DNA from: Adiantum capillus-veneris
Lineage: Eukaryota; Streptophyta; Polypodiopsida; Polypodiales; Pteridaceae
NCBI GenBank assembly: GCA_014529385.2
Contig: CM043953.1
Location: forward strand, 110,056,549 to 110,120,548
Direction: 5' to 3'
DNA: 64,000 bases
Shown: positions 54,057 to 64,000 of the stretch, in pieces
Layout: every line of letters begins with the position of its first letter
Numbering within the stretch: position 1 is the first letter of the stretch
Made by a program: the position numbers and the translations under genes
Notes under the pieces: model-generated
The model's input: the letters and a program-made list of their open reading frames with translations, nothing else
What the model was told of the DNA's origin: nothing
The model's database searches: none

Positions 54057-55108
54057 TTGGTGCATATGCAATCAGGCTCATTCTACATGGATTACAGTGG
54101 TCAGATCTACAATCGAGAACCAGAAATGCAAGATCCAACAGATCAACCAATAGAAGCCAATCTAATTGGAGAACCAAGCCAAAGACGGTACAAAGGTCAA
54201 GATAGAGCAGTCTACAGCTTGATGCTCAGTGTTCTAAAAGAAGATGCCAACAATTTGGCAAGCACAGAAACAAAAGCTCCTCTTCAAGAGCTTGACATGA
54301 TAGAGCCAGTTGAAATACCACCAGTCATGGCATATTGCTCAGATTGTGGACGAAAAGGTGGACATTTTGCTGAAGATTGTCCAAGAAATCCAGACAACAG
54401 GGACATATCAACTGACAAGCAAGGTACATAGAAGTTTAAAAATGTGAATCTCGATGTAAGTGCATTTAACTCGTCACTTTTAATGCAATCGGATGATTGT
54501 GCATTACCATTAGAAGCATCGATAAAAACACTGCAAGTACAAAATCAGCATAAAGATGCACATGCACATGAAAAGCTTAAAATTGATTCTTTAAACAATA
54601 AATTCTTGCATGAATTTAGTCAAGGTGTCGAGATATCACCAAAGGTTGAAAAGACTGTTAGGTTTGCTAGTGATTTTGCATCCACTGCCACAAGTGTGCA
54701 ATCATTCACGAGTCTAAGGGACACATCAAACATAATGATGTTAGCATTGCATGGCACACATAATTCATATGCACACTATGTAGACCAAGAAGGGAAACTG
54801 TACAAAAAGGATCAACCTGTGTTTGAACGGCCCACATACGAGCTTATAGAAGTGCGTCTAGTGATAGATTAAAAAGGATGGTTCATTTCAGAGGAAAGAA
54901 TCTACTATAGCCCATCCTCTCTAGAGCTGAAGGATATTACTCAAGTGAACCCAGAGATTTGTTCAGAGCCAAACTCTCCTCCATTGGAAATAAAGCTTCG
55001 ATGTTGTGACCAACAAGCATATACTTCGACCAAAACAGTCGTAGATATAGATGAGATTCTAGCATCTATGATGCCTTGGGTCATGAAACCACAGGAACTC
55101 ATATCATA
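54057..55108 (+). pseudogene. Zinc-knuckle protein of the nested element, N-terminal part
   Basis: One frame with two in-frame stops (near 54429 and 54870). It contains IGEPSQRRYKGQDRAVYSLM and then a single zinc knuckle, CSDCGRKGGHFAEDC, with CX2CX5HX4C spacing, one residue longer than usual. After the first stop the frame stays open through HGTHNSYAHYVDQEGKLYKK and EILASMMPWVMKPQELIS. The knuckle suggests a nucleocapsid-like RNA-binding role. No classical Gag capsid domain is recognisable upstream, where the repeat array lies. The frame shifts to the next block at about 55076-55108. A relic in the 16.8-17.1 kb region shows the coding family is repeated. Confidence 0.6.
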
Positions 55109-56932
55109 GGAGACCCATGGGATAGACAATATCAGGGCAAAGATAATGTTATCTACAGCTTGACTTGGGGAATAATTTGTCATGTTTCACGGAGATACAT
55201 AGGGAACTATGCAGAGGGTTTACAGATGCCAAACATCAATAGTGCTACACAAAGTGTACCTTCACAGTTCCAAAAGGTGAGGCTCAACCAGAGCCAAACA
55301 GTTTTGAGCTCTCACAATGAAGCAGTCTATAGTGATCACCTTAGGAAGCGGGGAGCTGCAAATTCATCAAGCTCAACTCTAGTACAAGAAAATGTTACAC
55401 CAGTTAGAAGCCCAAGAACTTCTAGCCAACTGACCTCTTCAAAGCAGAAACCATTGAAAGATCATATGGTTGTTGGAAGTTTTGCATTGACCCAAAAGCC
55501 ATCAAAATATGCAGAAAAATTCTTCTATGAAGATCATCGGGGACAAAAGTTTCAGTTGATCTCCACAAGTCGGGGTCAAAAACCGACAAATTCCATCGTG
55601 CTCAAGCAATTGGATGAGACCAAGCTCGCATATGCATATCGAGATGCAAATGGCAATGATTCTCAGCAGGTTCAAGACATTGTAGAAACTCATATGGATG
55701 GTACGACTGAAGTCAAAGACTATCTGAAGATGATGCAAACCCTCAAGCTGCCAGAATAGGTGACAAAAAAGTCAAAATCAATGAAAGCTAAAGTCCAAAA
55801 TGCTACACAAAGGTCACCACTAAAATCTCCTCTGAAGAAACAGATTCTGCCAAAAAGTACAATGGACCTATTAAGGTCAAAGGTTACTCAAAGGCAGGAG
55901 GACAATGCTCAACAATTGCAAAAAAGTGTAGTATCACAGTCATACGAGTCGACATCAACAGAAGCAGGTGATCAAAGCAAAGCCAATGTAGAAAAAGTTC
56001 AACCCATTGACACTGCCACCACAAAATCACTCAATACAAAAAGAAATTTTGAGAAGATCAAGTGCAACATTGTTGGTGAGAATGAAGAAAAGATGTCAAA
56101 AGAAGTAAAGCTAGATTTACAGCTAGATAAGAACCTCGTGTCTTTTTGCACTTGGAAACGATGTGACCAACCACAGCTGGAAGACGCTCCTGAATTTGTG
56201 AGCATATCAAGAAACAAACAAGCAGAATGCTGGGGAATCATCTCCACCACCATTGAAGTAAGTTCACAGATCATCAAAGATCAATTCCATGTGATCACAT
56301 CAAAGGATATGCCAGAAGACATCATAATGGGAATGCCAATGGCCCATAAGATATTAGAGATACAGAATTCAATGAAGATGCAGACTTCAAAGGCAACAAA
56401 GAATGAAGACCAAGATTGGTCACCCATGGACGACAGTACAAAGTCCTCAAGCACAGTTAAAATGGAGACTGATGCCAAAGCAAAGCATATTGAAGATGAT
56501 TCATCTCCATCGAGCAGAACTTTAGAAGAGCTTAAAGAAAATCAGGCAATAGCAACTATGATAGCTATGGAGCAAAAAATGCCACCAAAGCTAGAAGGAA
56601 CGAAGATCAAAATTGCAGACAAAGGTAAAGCTAAAGTGGAACTTCCACCGATTAGCAAAGAAGATGTGATAGCATATGTCTCTACATTAGAGAACCCTCA
56701 TGGATCAACTTCTTCAAGCAAGTCAGGCTTTCAAAACTTCAAGTCAATTGCTGACCCAACTAAAACCTCTAAGGAGACACCCAGAAAAGCAAAGGTATAT
56801 CAGCCAAAGTACTCAAGAAAGCAAAGGAAAGTCAAGCAAGTGTTTGTTCCGAGCAGTTTAGTTAAAGTCAATGATCCAGTTTGGATTAAGGACAGGAAAT
56901 CACACATGAAGACAAACACATGGGATGGATAG
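55076..56932 (+). pseudogene. Unknown Lys/Ser-rich protein with a protease-like segment
   Basis: Two frames in the same phase, separated by a TAG at about 55757 (227 and 390 codons). The first contains GDPWDRQYQGKDNVIYSLTW, which echoes GEPSQRRYKGQDRAVYSLM of the upstream part and suggests an internal duplication. It continues with QKPSKYAEKFFYEDHRGQKF and EVKDYLKMMQTLKLPE. The second is Lys/Ser/Thr-rich and holds IIKDQFHVITSKDMPEDIIM with GMPMAHKI. This looks like the C-terminal strand and GMP loop of a retropepsin, but the catalytic DSG/DTG region is not visible. The end is basic (KYSRKQRKVKQVFVPSSL, then VNDPVWIKD). No polymerase motif. Function unknown; likely structural. Confidence 0.55.
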
Positions 56933-58612
56933 CATCACAATGGAGCTTAAAAGAACAAGAAATACTATGGAGGTAACAGACAGATATGGGTTCCAAAACC
57001 ACAGGTTAGAGCATATGAAGTAACTTCAAGTCTCTCCCAAGAAAGAAGGCCCACAAGGTATCAACCTCGACAATATCCTAGGATACCTAAGAAGCAGGTA
57101 TACAATAGAACAACATTTAATGATGCTGAAGTCTACCACAGCTCACAAAAGGATACAAAACAAAGATAGATCTCAAAAAATGTTCTTCTTGGACAAGGAT
57201 TCTACACAGGGTATGCAAAGATTTGGCTACCAGTCAACCACAAGCCAACTGCAACTACACCAGAATTACATGAAGATCTCAACATCTCAGCAAGACTTAA
57301 AGCTCAATAAAGTCAACAAAGGAGTGACAAAGGTCATCAAGAGGTTTGGATTCCTAAGTCTTCCAATGCTCCTAGTCAAAAGCCAGATGCCAAAAGTGAA
57401 CAAAGGGCTCCAACAACATCAAAGACTTCTATCAACACGCCTAATTGGAGAATCAAACAACTAATGGAGTCTTCATAGTCAAAGAAGGACAACCCAGCCA
57501 ACGTGAATGCAGATTCTAAGATGATAAAACAGGTATGGCAAAAGAAACCTTCAATGCCAACTTGGTCCTTCACTAATCCTATTTTTGAAGATTCAAGCTT
57601 ACTTTTACCTAAAGAAATGTTTGTAGTAAGCACAAGAATGTAAACAGTCAAGTCGCCAGGGTGCAAAAAACACTCTTTGGCATAGTCAGAGTTGGGTTGC
57701 TGAGCCATAAAATGAGCAAATCATTAGACCCAAAGCTTCAAGTCATATTAAACTCTGTGCTAAGGTCGTAGCTATTAGGCTTACGCTCAAGCTGGAAGAG
57801 TGGAGCATATCTAAAATTGTGTCGCTCATGCTGGATGAGATGAGCATAAGAGTCGAAGTCTATTAACTTACAAGTGGTGGAGTGTTGTAGAGTCCAACAC
57901 TCATGCACAATGCACAGTAAGATGAGAGCACATATCCTCGTCTACGAAAACCATTCTTAAAGGGGTGCCAGCTTGCAAAGCCATGTCATATGCTTTTATA
58001 GCTACACCATCTTTCTGAAGAACCCCTCAAAATCTTTCTTGCACAGCATATTATTTTGCATGCATTTCTGTGTATGCATAAATAGGATGTCCCATCATTG
58101 GACATATGCATTAGACACTCTTTTTTGCTTCCACCTATGCACCTTGAGTGGACTACAGCAGGAAAACCAATGTTCCATCATGCTACCCTCTCATATTTGT
58201 TGCCTTTCTAATTCCATATCTATCAGCAAATACTCCCTTCAGTACTTTATTAATATTTCCCAAGCTAAAAAGTAATCCTATAATGCGCATATCCCAAAGG
58301 CATTTTTTTCCCACTAGGTTTTTTCCCTTTGGTCATCCAGGTATTAGACCCCAATTTAGAACCTCCTCATTCTACTTCCCTTGTACATACTTTTCATAAA
58401 TAAACAGCAACCTCATCATGATGCTACTACAACGGACAAATGCAACATTACCTCTCAAAATCGACTATTCAAACCAATGAAGATGCTGCAGCAAACTGAA
58501 CCTCATCAACAAATCCAACGACAAAATGAAGATCAGTCCATCAACAACCAATCAAAACCTTCCACAACCTCCAAGGACACTTTTTCAACAATGCCCGGGG
58601 ACGGGCACTAAA
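56933..58612 (+). other. 3' non-coding region of the nested element
   Basis: A 114-codon Lys/Gln-rich frame at 57120-57464 may be a continuation of the coding region, but it has no motif. The rest up to the polypurine tract has no recognisable gene. A GC-rich palindrome, TGCCCGGGGACGGGCA, lies at about 58592-58607, just before the tract. Confidence 0.45.
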
Positions 58613-58627
58613 ATAGGAAGGGGGGAA
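58613..58627 (+). other. Polypurine tract
   Basis: ATAGGAAGGGGGGAA directly before the 3' LTR. AGGAAGGGGGG is shared with the tract at 9501-9513. Confidence 0.9.
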
Positions 58628-59637
58628 TGTTAACTGAGTCAACGTCAGTTAACAGAAGCTGCTAAAGACTGAAGACGTACGGATGCACATCGAAGATCAA
58701 AGTGAAGAAGCAGTAAATATTGGAGTTACACATTTTCCACATTTTCCCAAAATGGTCACTTATTGTAAATTCCCAATTTATTTCAAGCCATTGTAATATT
58801 TTAATGTGTTACGGGCTCAATGGGAGTTCCAAGTTGTAAAAAACAGGTCAGTCACTGTACCTAGGTTGCAGATACAATAAATGTGGAGTCTCAAAGGTCT
58901 TGGGCACCGGACATTACAGATTTTAGACCTTGGCTAAGGTATAAAAGCCAACTTTGTAAAGATTTTATTAAGTTTTTGGATAAGAAATACACAGCATGAG
59001 CTAACGATGCTCACTTCTCTCCTTCTCGCGCTTCCTACTCCCTCTCCGGTTGTCACATTGCGAATGTGTTTTTGCATTGCAACCGCAGGTAAGAGCTCTA
59101 TGCATTGACATAAGCCATTCACAGTATTTCGTAGCTTCTGGCATCGTCGACCCGCTGCCTAATTTCATCATAATTAGGAATTTACACTTTTAAATTCAAA
59201 CTAAGCATAGGCGGGATATTGGGGCATCATTGCTAAGCATTTAGATACATTCTGAATCAAAAACGACTAGGTCAAAAATCCACTGCTGTTAATAATCACG
59301 ATTTTGGAACTTGACCTAAAGTGGCATTTGAGACCATAGACATGTGTGCTTAGGTCTTGTAAACTTGTCTTAGAAGTTTCGTTACGTTTGGATGTCATTT
59401 GATGCTGTAACGGATGTGATTTGCTTGCCGATGAGCGATTGGCTTTTGGTGATTTTAGTCACTTGAGTGTAGCCTGAGTTAGATGCGAGTTATTAGTTGT
59501 TTTCCAAGAGATTGACAACCTCTTGTAGCCTCTATGCACTAGTCGAGTCAGCTTCGTCCCATGGTTTGAAAAATTAATCGTGCTTCTCGCTAATACTGCA
59601 ATAAGATAGGATGGTGAGGTTAGACATGCGTCCCACA
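58628..59637 (+). repeat. 3' LTR of the nested element (1010 bp)
   Basis: TGTTAACTGAGTC...CGTCCCACA, matching 49767-50779 with many scattered substitutions. Confidence 0.93.
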
Positions 59638-59776
59638 CCAAAGATTGAAGCGCTTTGGTTGAGAAAAGCTCCCTCCTTTCTGCAGCTTGCTGCGACTGCA
59701 TAAATACTGCAAAAGCTTGAAACATTTGCATTGTGACTGGATCAAACCAAACCCCCTGTTGCTCTTGTTGCTCCAT
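59638..59776 (-). pseudogene. Gypsy Gag N-terminus (upstream of the nested insertion)
   Basis: Starts at 59776 with MEQQEQQGVWFDPVTMQMFQ and reads through AERRELFSTKALQSL to the insertion border. It continues without loss of frame in the Gag at 49766 (VKKMDQFKG) once the nested element is set aside. Located just downstream of the primer site at 59832-59847. Confidence 0.85.
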
Positions 59777-59831
59777 AGCTTGAAATATTTAATTTGAAAC
59801 CTTCAATAAAAATTTTTGAACCCTCACCCTA

Positions 59832-59847
59832 GCTGTCGGGTTCACCA
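59832..59847 (-). other. Primer-binding site (tRNA-Trp-like)
   Basis: The plus strand reads GTCGGGTTCACCA, as at 19571-19584 but closer to what I recall as the plant tRNA-Trp 3' end. Four bases separate it from the LTR. Confidence 0.7.
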
Positions 59848-59851
59848 AAAA

Positions 59852-60686
59852 TGTGTCAAGAGTGCGTAGTGTGACTAGGAAAGCGTCGGGCCCCTGGCTG
59901 TGAGGATTCGTAGCAAAATTAAGCAAGGCGTAGACGATTTGAAGCCAAAAACACACTAAAAAAGAAAAAAACTCCAGCCATGAAAGCTCCACTTTGAAAA
60001 AGAACCAATATTAACTCAAAACTCTTGTGTGTGTGAAGATTAGGTGTAGCCTCACTCCCAATTGCACAAATGCAGTGCTCATTCAACCTGTTAAAAACCC
60101 TAAAGTGACGCTTGATTCCTCGTTGTGACCATTTCATGGAAGCTTCAGTACTTCATTAAAGAAGCCCAAGTGGTTATTTGAGAAGGGGAAACCCTAATTG
60201 GAGGCCTCAAAGCCTTAACCATGCAGTGGAAGCAGCACGGGACTGCACTAGCACCTTGTAAAGGAATGGATGTATCTCCTTGCTCCTATGCCCAAATGAG
60301 CTCATTCTTGGCTCTAAAACGTCCCACACAACTTGAGCAATGATGCCACCATCATTGATGTGGAATTTTGAGCTATATTTAGGCTATTTTTAGCCCGCCA
60401 CTTTTTGTCCATAAAAAGCCCAAACGAGCTGAGAAAAATCCCTAAAATTGTGGAGAAATCCCATTGGACTCAAATTTCATGTTGAACCTCATTTTCCCAC
60501 TTGGTAAGCACTTTGGATACGTCTTTTACACCAGCGCACGAAACCTACTATTTTTAGTCGACATTGCCCGCATTGAACTTTCTAGGCAAAATGAGCGTGC
60601 CATTTTGATACACTTGAAATTTGTACATTTCTAAAGCAAAGTAGGCATATATTTGTGTAAAAAAGCATGCCATAGTGCCACGTCTA
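59852..60686 (-). repeat. 5' LTR of the split gypsy, truncated by a copia
   Basis: Starts TGTGTCAAG and is homologous to 19589-20407. The distal part corresponding to 20408-20568 is missing. A copia LTR begins at 60687 at that point. Confidence 0.75.
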
Positions 60687-60878
60687 TGAAGGAGTACGAG
60701 CGGAAGTGCGACACAAGAGAGAGTGCGAGAAGAAGAGCACGATGATATGGTGAACTCGCTCTACTGTAATGTGTAGAGCATAGTGAGTTCTTATTAGGTT
60801 TTAACAAAAGAATATGTGTACATACCTGGCGGCCCGCCCACTTACCTAGGCGACCACATTGGGATTTATACCCCAACA
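60687..60878 (-). repeat. 3' LTR of the terminal copia element
   Basis: Plus-strand borders TGAAGGAG (60687, approximate) and TACCCCAACA (60878). On the minus strand it starts TGTTGGGGTATAAATCCC, a typical copia LTR start, preceded by the purine tract AAGTGGGAGGT at 60879-60889. Confidence 0.7.
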
Positions 60879-60889
60879 ACCTCCCACTT
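60879..60889 (-). other. Polypurine tract of the copia element
   Basis: AAGTGGGAGGT on the minus strand, next to the LTR start. Confidence 0.7.
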
Positions 60890-60967
60890 AAAGTCCAATG
60901 TGGTACTTTAAGTGTGAGAGAAGCTACTATACAAGCTAATATACAAGAGATGTAGAGAAGTGATGTA

Positions 60968-63950
60968 CTACCCTACACCTAACTGCTTGCGAAAATGTGC
61001 AAAGCTCTCTGAGGGAAGTCCTTTTGTAAGTAGATCAGCAGGATTTTCTGTGGTGTGAACTTTGACAAGCTGAAGTTGCTTATCCTCGAGCATTTCCCTG
61101 ATGAAATGATACTTCACATCCACATGCTTTGTCTTTGAGTGATAAACTGGATTACGAGCCAATTGTATAGCACTTTGACTATCACAATATAACACGGGCA
61201 TCTCTTCTTTGATTCCCAAATCTGTTACTAGTCGATTAAGCCAAATTGATTCTTTGCATGCCTCTAATGCTGCAACATATTCAGCCTCTGTAGTAGACTG
61301 AGTAACACAATCTTGTAATCTAGAACGCCATGATACTGCTCCACCAGCCAATGTAAAGACATAACCTGACGTAGACCTTCGGTTGTCTAAGTCACCTGCA
61401 TAATCTGAGTCTGTAAAACCATTTACATTTAGCTCCTGACTCCCATAGCATATACGCATACTCTTTGTAGCTTTTAGGTATCTCAATATTCCTTTCACTG
61501 CCTCCCAATGTTTCTTGCCTGGGTTTGACATGTATCGACTTACTACTCCCACTGCAAATGCAATGTCTGGGCGAGTAGCAATCATTGCATACATCAAACT
61601 ACCCATTGCAGACGCATATGTAATCTTATCCATTTCAGCCCGTTCTTCCTCAGACACAGGACAATCTTGTTTGCTAAGTTTCACATATGGTGGTAATGGA
61701 ACACTCAATGCCTTTCCCTTCTCCATATTGAAACGTTGCAAAACCTTGTCAATATACTCTGTTTGAGATAACCAAATCAACTTCTTTGATCTGTCTCTCT
61801 CAATGCGCATACCAAGTATATGACTTGCCTCACCCATGTCTTTCATGTCAAACGATTTTGCCATCTTTGACTTCAAAGCTGAAATTTCTTCCAAGTGCTT
61901 GCCAGCAATTAACATGTCATCCACATACAAAGTAAGGATCAGCCAACTGCCATCCTTAGCCTTCTTTGTATATAGACAGTGATCGAACTCACTACGTTTG
62001 TAGCCTTGAGAAAGCATAAACTTGTGGAAGTTATGGTACCATGCCCTCGGTGATTGTTTTAAGCCATAAAGACTCTTTAACAACTGGCATACCAAATCTT
62101 CCTTGCCTTTCTCAACAAACCCTTCTGGCTGCTACATGTAAATTTCCACATCTAAATCACCATGCAAGAACGTTGTCTTGACATCCATTTGGTGCAACAC
62201 CAAATCTTATATGACAACCAATGCAAGAAAGAATCTCAATGTAGTCATCTTGACCATCGGAGAGAAGACTTCATCAAAGTCAATGCCTTGTTCTTGCTTA
62301 AAGCCCTTGGAAACAAGCCTTGCTTTGTACTTTGGTTGACTATCATGAGCGGTGATCTTATACCTGTAAACCCATTTACAAGGTAGAGCCTTTTTGCCCA
62401 TTGGTAATTTAACTAGCTTCCATGTCTAGTTTTTATGCAGAGCTATCATCTCTGATTGCATGGCCAATTGCCAATTCCCGGAGTCCTTCATTTGCACTGC
62501 TTCCTTGTAACATGAAGTCTCATTGCAATCAGTCAGCATGACATAGTTCATAGATGGAAAAAACCGATCAGGAGGTCGCGTGATACGTCCAGATCTACGC
62601 AAAATAGGTGGCTCAGGCTCAGCCACAACCTGTGGTTCCAATCTATCCTGTCCTTGCTCCTCTTGAGCCCTGACATTTTGTCTTGCACGTGCAGGTCCAT
62701 CTTCTTGGAAGACAACTCTTCTAATCTCCTCAAACCTCTCTGGTTTAGAATGATATTTGGATTCATTAAAGTGAACATCATTGCTGCGGATAACCTTTCT
62801 GGATTCGGGATCCCAAAGTCTGTACCCCATCTCACCAGAATTACCATAGCCTAGAAAGATGCACTTTCTACTCTTTGGCTCAAGTTTGTTCCTAAATTCC
62901 TTTGGAACGTGAGTATATGCCTCACAGCCAAAGACTCTGAGATGCTTGTATGAGGGTATTTTTCCTGACCATACCATCTCTAGCATTGAATCCTTCTGTA
63001 AAACCTTGCGAGGAGATCTAGTTATAATATGAAAAACTGTTGATACAGCTTCGGCCCAAAACCCATTTGGCAGCTTTGCATTAGACAACATACTTCTGAC
63101 CTTCTCTTGTATGGTCCTATTCATCCTCTCAGCAACACCATTTTGAGGAGGATTGTAAGGAGCAGTAAGTTCATGTTTTATACGTTTTGACTCACAAAAG
63201 TCCTGAAAGGCCTTTGAAACATACTCTCCACCATTGTCAATGCGTAAGCATTTAAGCTTCTTGCCCCTCTGATTCTCCACAAGTGTCACAAACGTTTTGA
63301 AAACAGTAAACGCTTCATCCTTGTGCTTGAGAAAGTAAACCCATACTTTCCTCGAGTAATCATCTATAAATGTCATAAAGTAAAAAGCTCCCCCTAGAGA
63401 TAGGTTAGGCATAGGTACACACAAATCACTATGAACAAGTGCCAATTGTGTATCTCTTTTACTGCTTCTATGCTTATGTGGCTGTTGTGTTTGCCTACTA
63501 TACAGACAATGTTCACAGAATTCAAAATCATTAAATGAAAAGCCAGGCAAATAACCAGAACGAGACAAGATTTCCTAGACATATGTCCGAACCGGCTATG
63601 CCACAAAGAAACGTTCGACTGCTCAGTTACATTGATTACATTTTTAGAGACATTTGATACATAAATCATGTAAAGTCCTCCAGACTTTACTCCATGTGCT
63701 ACTGTCATAGAACCCTTGGATATCTTCCACATGTTCAGTCCAAAAGTGGTGACGTAGCTCGCATCATCAAGTAAACCTATGCTGAACATGTCTCACATTT
63801 TTCAGCGTGAAAGAAGAGCCATTCTGAAACTTCAATTGAACATCTCCAACACCTAAGATCTCACATGTCTGCCCATTGCCTAGCCGAACATGATCTTTAG
63901 TGGTCACATAAGAGGTAAACCACTCCTTGGTTGAAGACTAATGGGCCTTT
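60968..63950 (-). pseudogene. Ty1/copia pol: protease end, integrase, RT and RNase H, three stops and a frameshift
   Basis: The most complete polymerase in the window. From 63950 down: the stretch after the protease (DHVRLGNGQTCEILGVGDVQ), the integrase zinc finger (LWHSRFGHMS ... CEHCLYSRQ), and a core with all three acidic residues (HSDLCVPM, RIDNGGEYVS, NGVAERMNRT). RT and RNase H follow, with the catalytic YVDD intact (LILTLYVDDMLIAGK) and FTDSDYAGDLDNRRS, STTEAEYVAALEA and YCDSQSAIQLARNPVYHSKT. A one-base shift near 63568 and in-frame stops near 62424, 62207 and 62133 interrupt it. Otherwise the frame is preserved, so decay is recent. Gag and the protease active site are not in the window; homology ends near 63950. 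Confidence 0.92.
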
Positions 63951-64000
63951 TACTAATTGTGGGGTATTTTATTCTTTTAATTTTTAAGAGTGAAACTATG
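63950..64000. other. Unassigned end of window
   Basis: AT-rich sequence no longer matching copia, so an insertion or deletion border lies at about 63950. Confidence 0.4.

Larger units (their letters stand above)
49767..59637 (+). mobile_element. 9.9-kb non-autonomous LTR retrotransposon nested in a gypsy gag
   Basis: Two LTRs of about 1 kb (49767-50779, 58628-59637), tRNA-Asp primer site (50782-50799) and polypurine tract (58613-58627) define the element. It sits exactly inside the Gag frame of the minus-strand gypsy. Removing it with one copy of the flanking 5-mer (CCACA left, CCAAA right, one mismatch) restores an open Gag reading. Internal DNA holds a 2-kb repeat array with palindromic TCGCGA-centred motifs (51476-53229) and a decayed zinc-knuckle/protease-like coding region (54057-56932). 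No RT, RNase H or integrase is visible. LTR divergence looks larger than in the 8.9-15.7 kb element, so it is older. Relics of the family lie at 16155-17110 and 22414-23110. Confidence 0.88.

Overview
This window looks like nuclear DNA of a land plant. It carries plant-type Ty3/gypsy and Ty1/copia elements, primer-binding sites matching plant-type tRNA-Asp, tRNA-Trp and initiator-Met 3' ends, spliced coding fragments, long (CT)n/(AC)n microsatellites and AT-rich spacers. No bacterial or organellar features appear. The mix of gypsy lineages, together with a transposase-like family at 31.3-33.1 kb that I associate with seed-free plants, suggests a fern or another large-genome seed-free plant. 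That placement is inference. There is no intact housekeeping gene; this is a retrotransposon graveyard with a few host exon fragments.

Layout. 1-3.9 kb: repeats, a tRNA-like relic and a 200-bp foldback. 3.95-8.6 kb: a decayed plus-strand gypsy pol (RT, RNase H, integrase), broken by a foreign integrase fragment and by a 365-bp MITE with a 3-bp target duplication. 8,919-15,744: a complete young minus-strand LTR retrotransposon with a perfect 5-bp target duplication, tRNA-Asp PBS, PPT and two long ORFs (an unknown protein, then Gag plus protease) but no RT, RNase H or integrase. It sits beside the splice donor of a TauD/clavaminate-synthase-like exon. 16.1-23.1 kb: relics of a second non-autonomous LTR family surrounding two minus-strand gypsy copies that share one LTR. 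23.4-26.2 kb: a tRNA-like relic, two host-like minus-strand exons and a chromodomain-type integrase tail. 27.3-30.1 kb: three kinds of tandem repeat, including a 1-kb array containing many CCCTAA hexamers. 31.3-33.1 kb: a spliced, partly decayed transposase-like gene.

33.6-44.0 kb holds an unknown minus-strand relic, a decayed copia, a 270-290 bp tandem array, a gypsy gag with an initiator-Met PBS, and a coiled-coil relic. 44.1-47.8 kb is a gypsy pol fused to a 5'-truncated copia. 47.8-60.7 kb is a minus-strand gypsy LTR-gag-protease unit whose gag is split by a 9.9-kb plus-strand LTR element (49,767-59,637). 60.7-64 kb is the 3' part of a fairly young minus-strand copia.

How the parts relate. 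The two large LTR elements lacking RT (8,919-15,744 and 49,767-59,637) carry the same tRNA-Asp primer site and almost the same polypurine tract. They are probably non-autonomous and mobilised by enzymes supplied from another gypsy family. The 49.8-kb element adds an array of palindromic TCGCGA-centred motifs and an unusual zinc-knuckle protein. All coordinates and alignments were read by eye.
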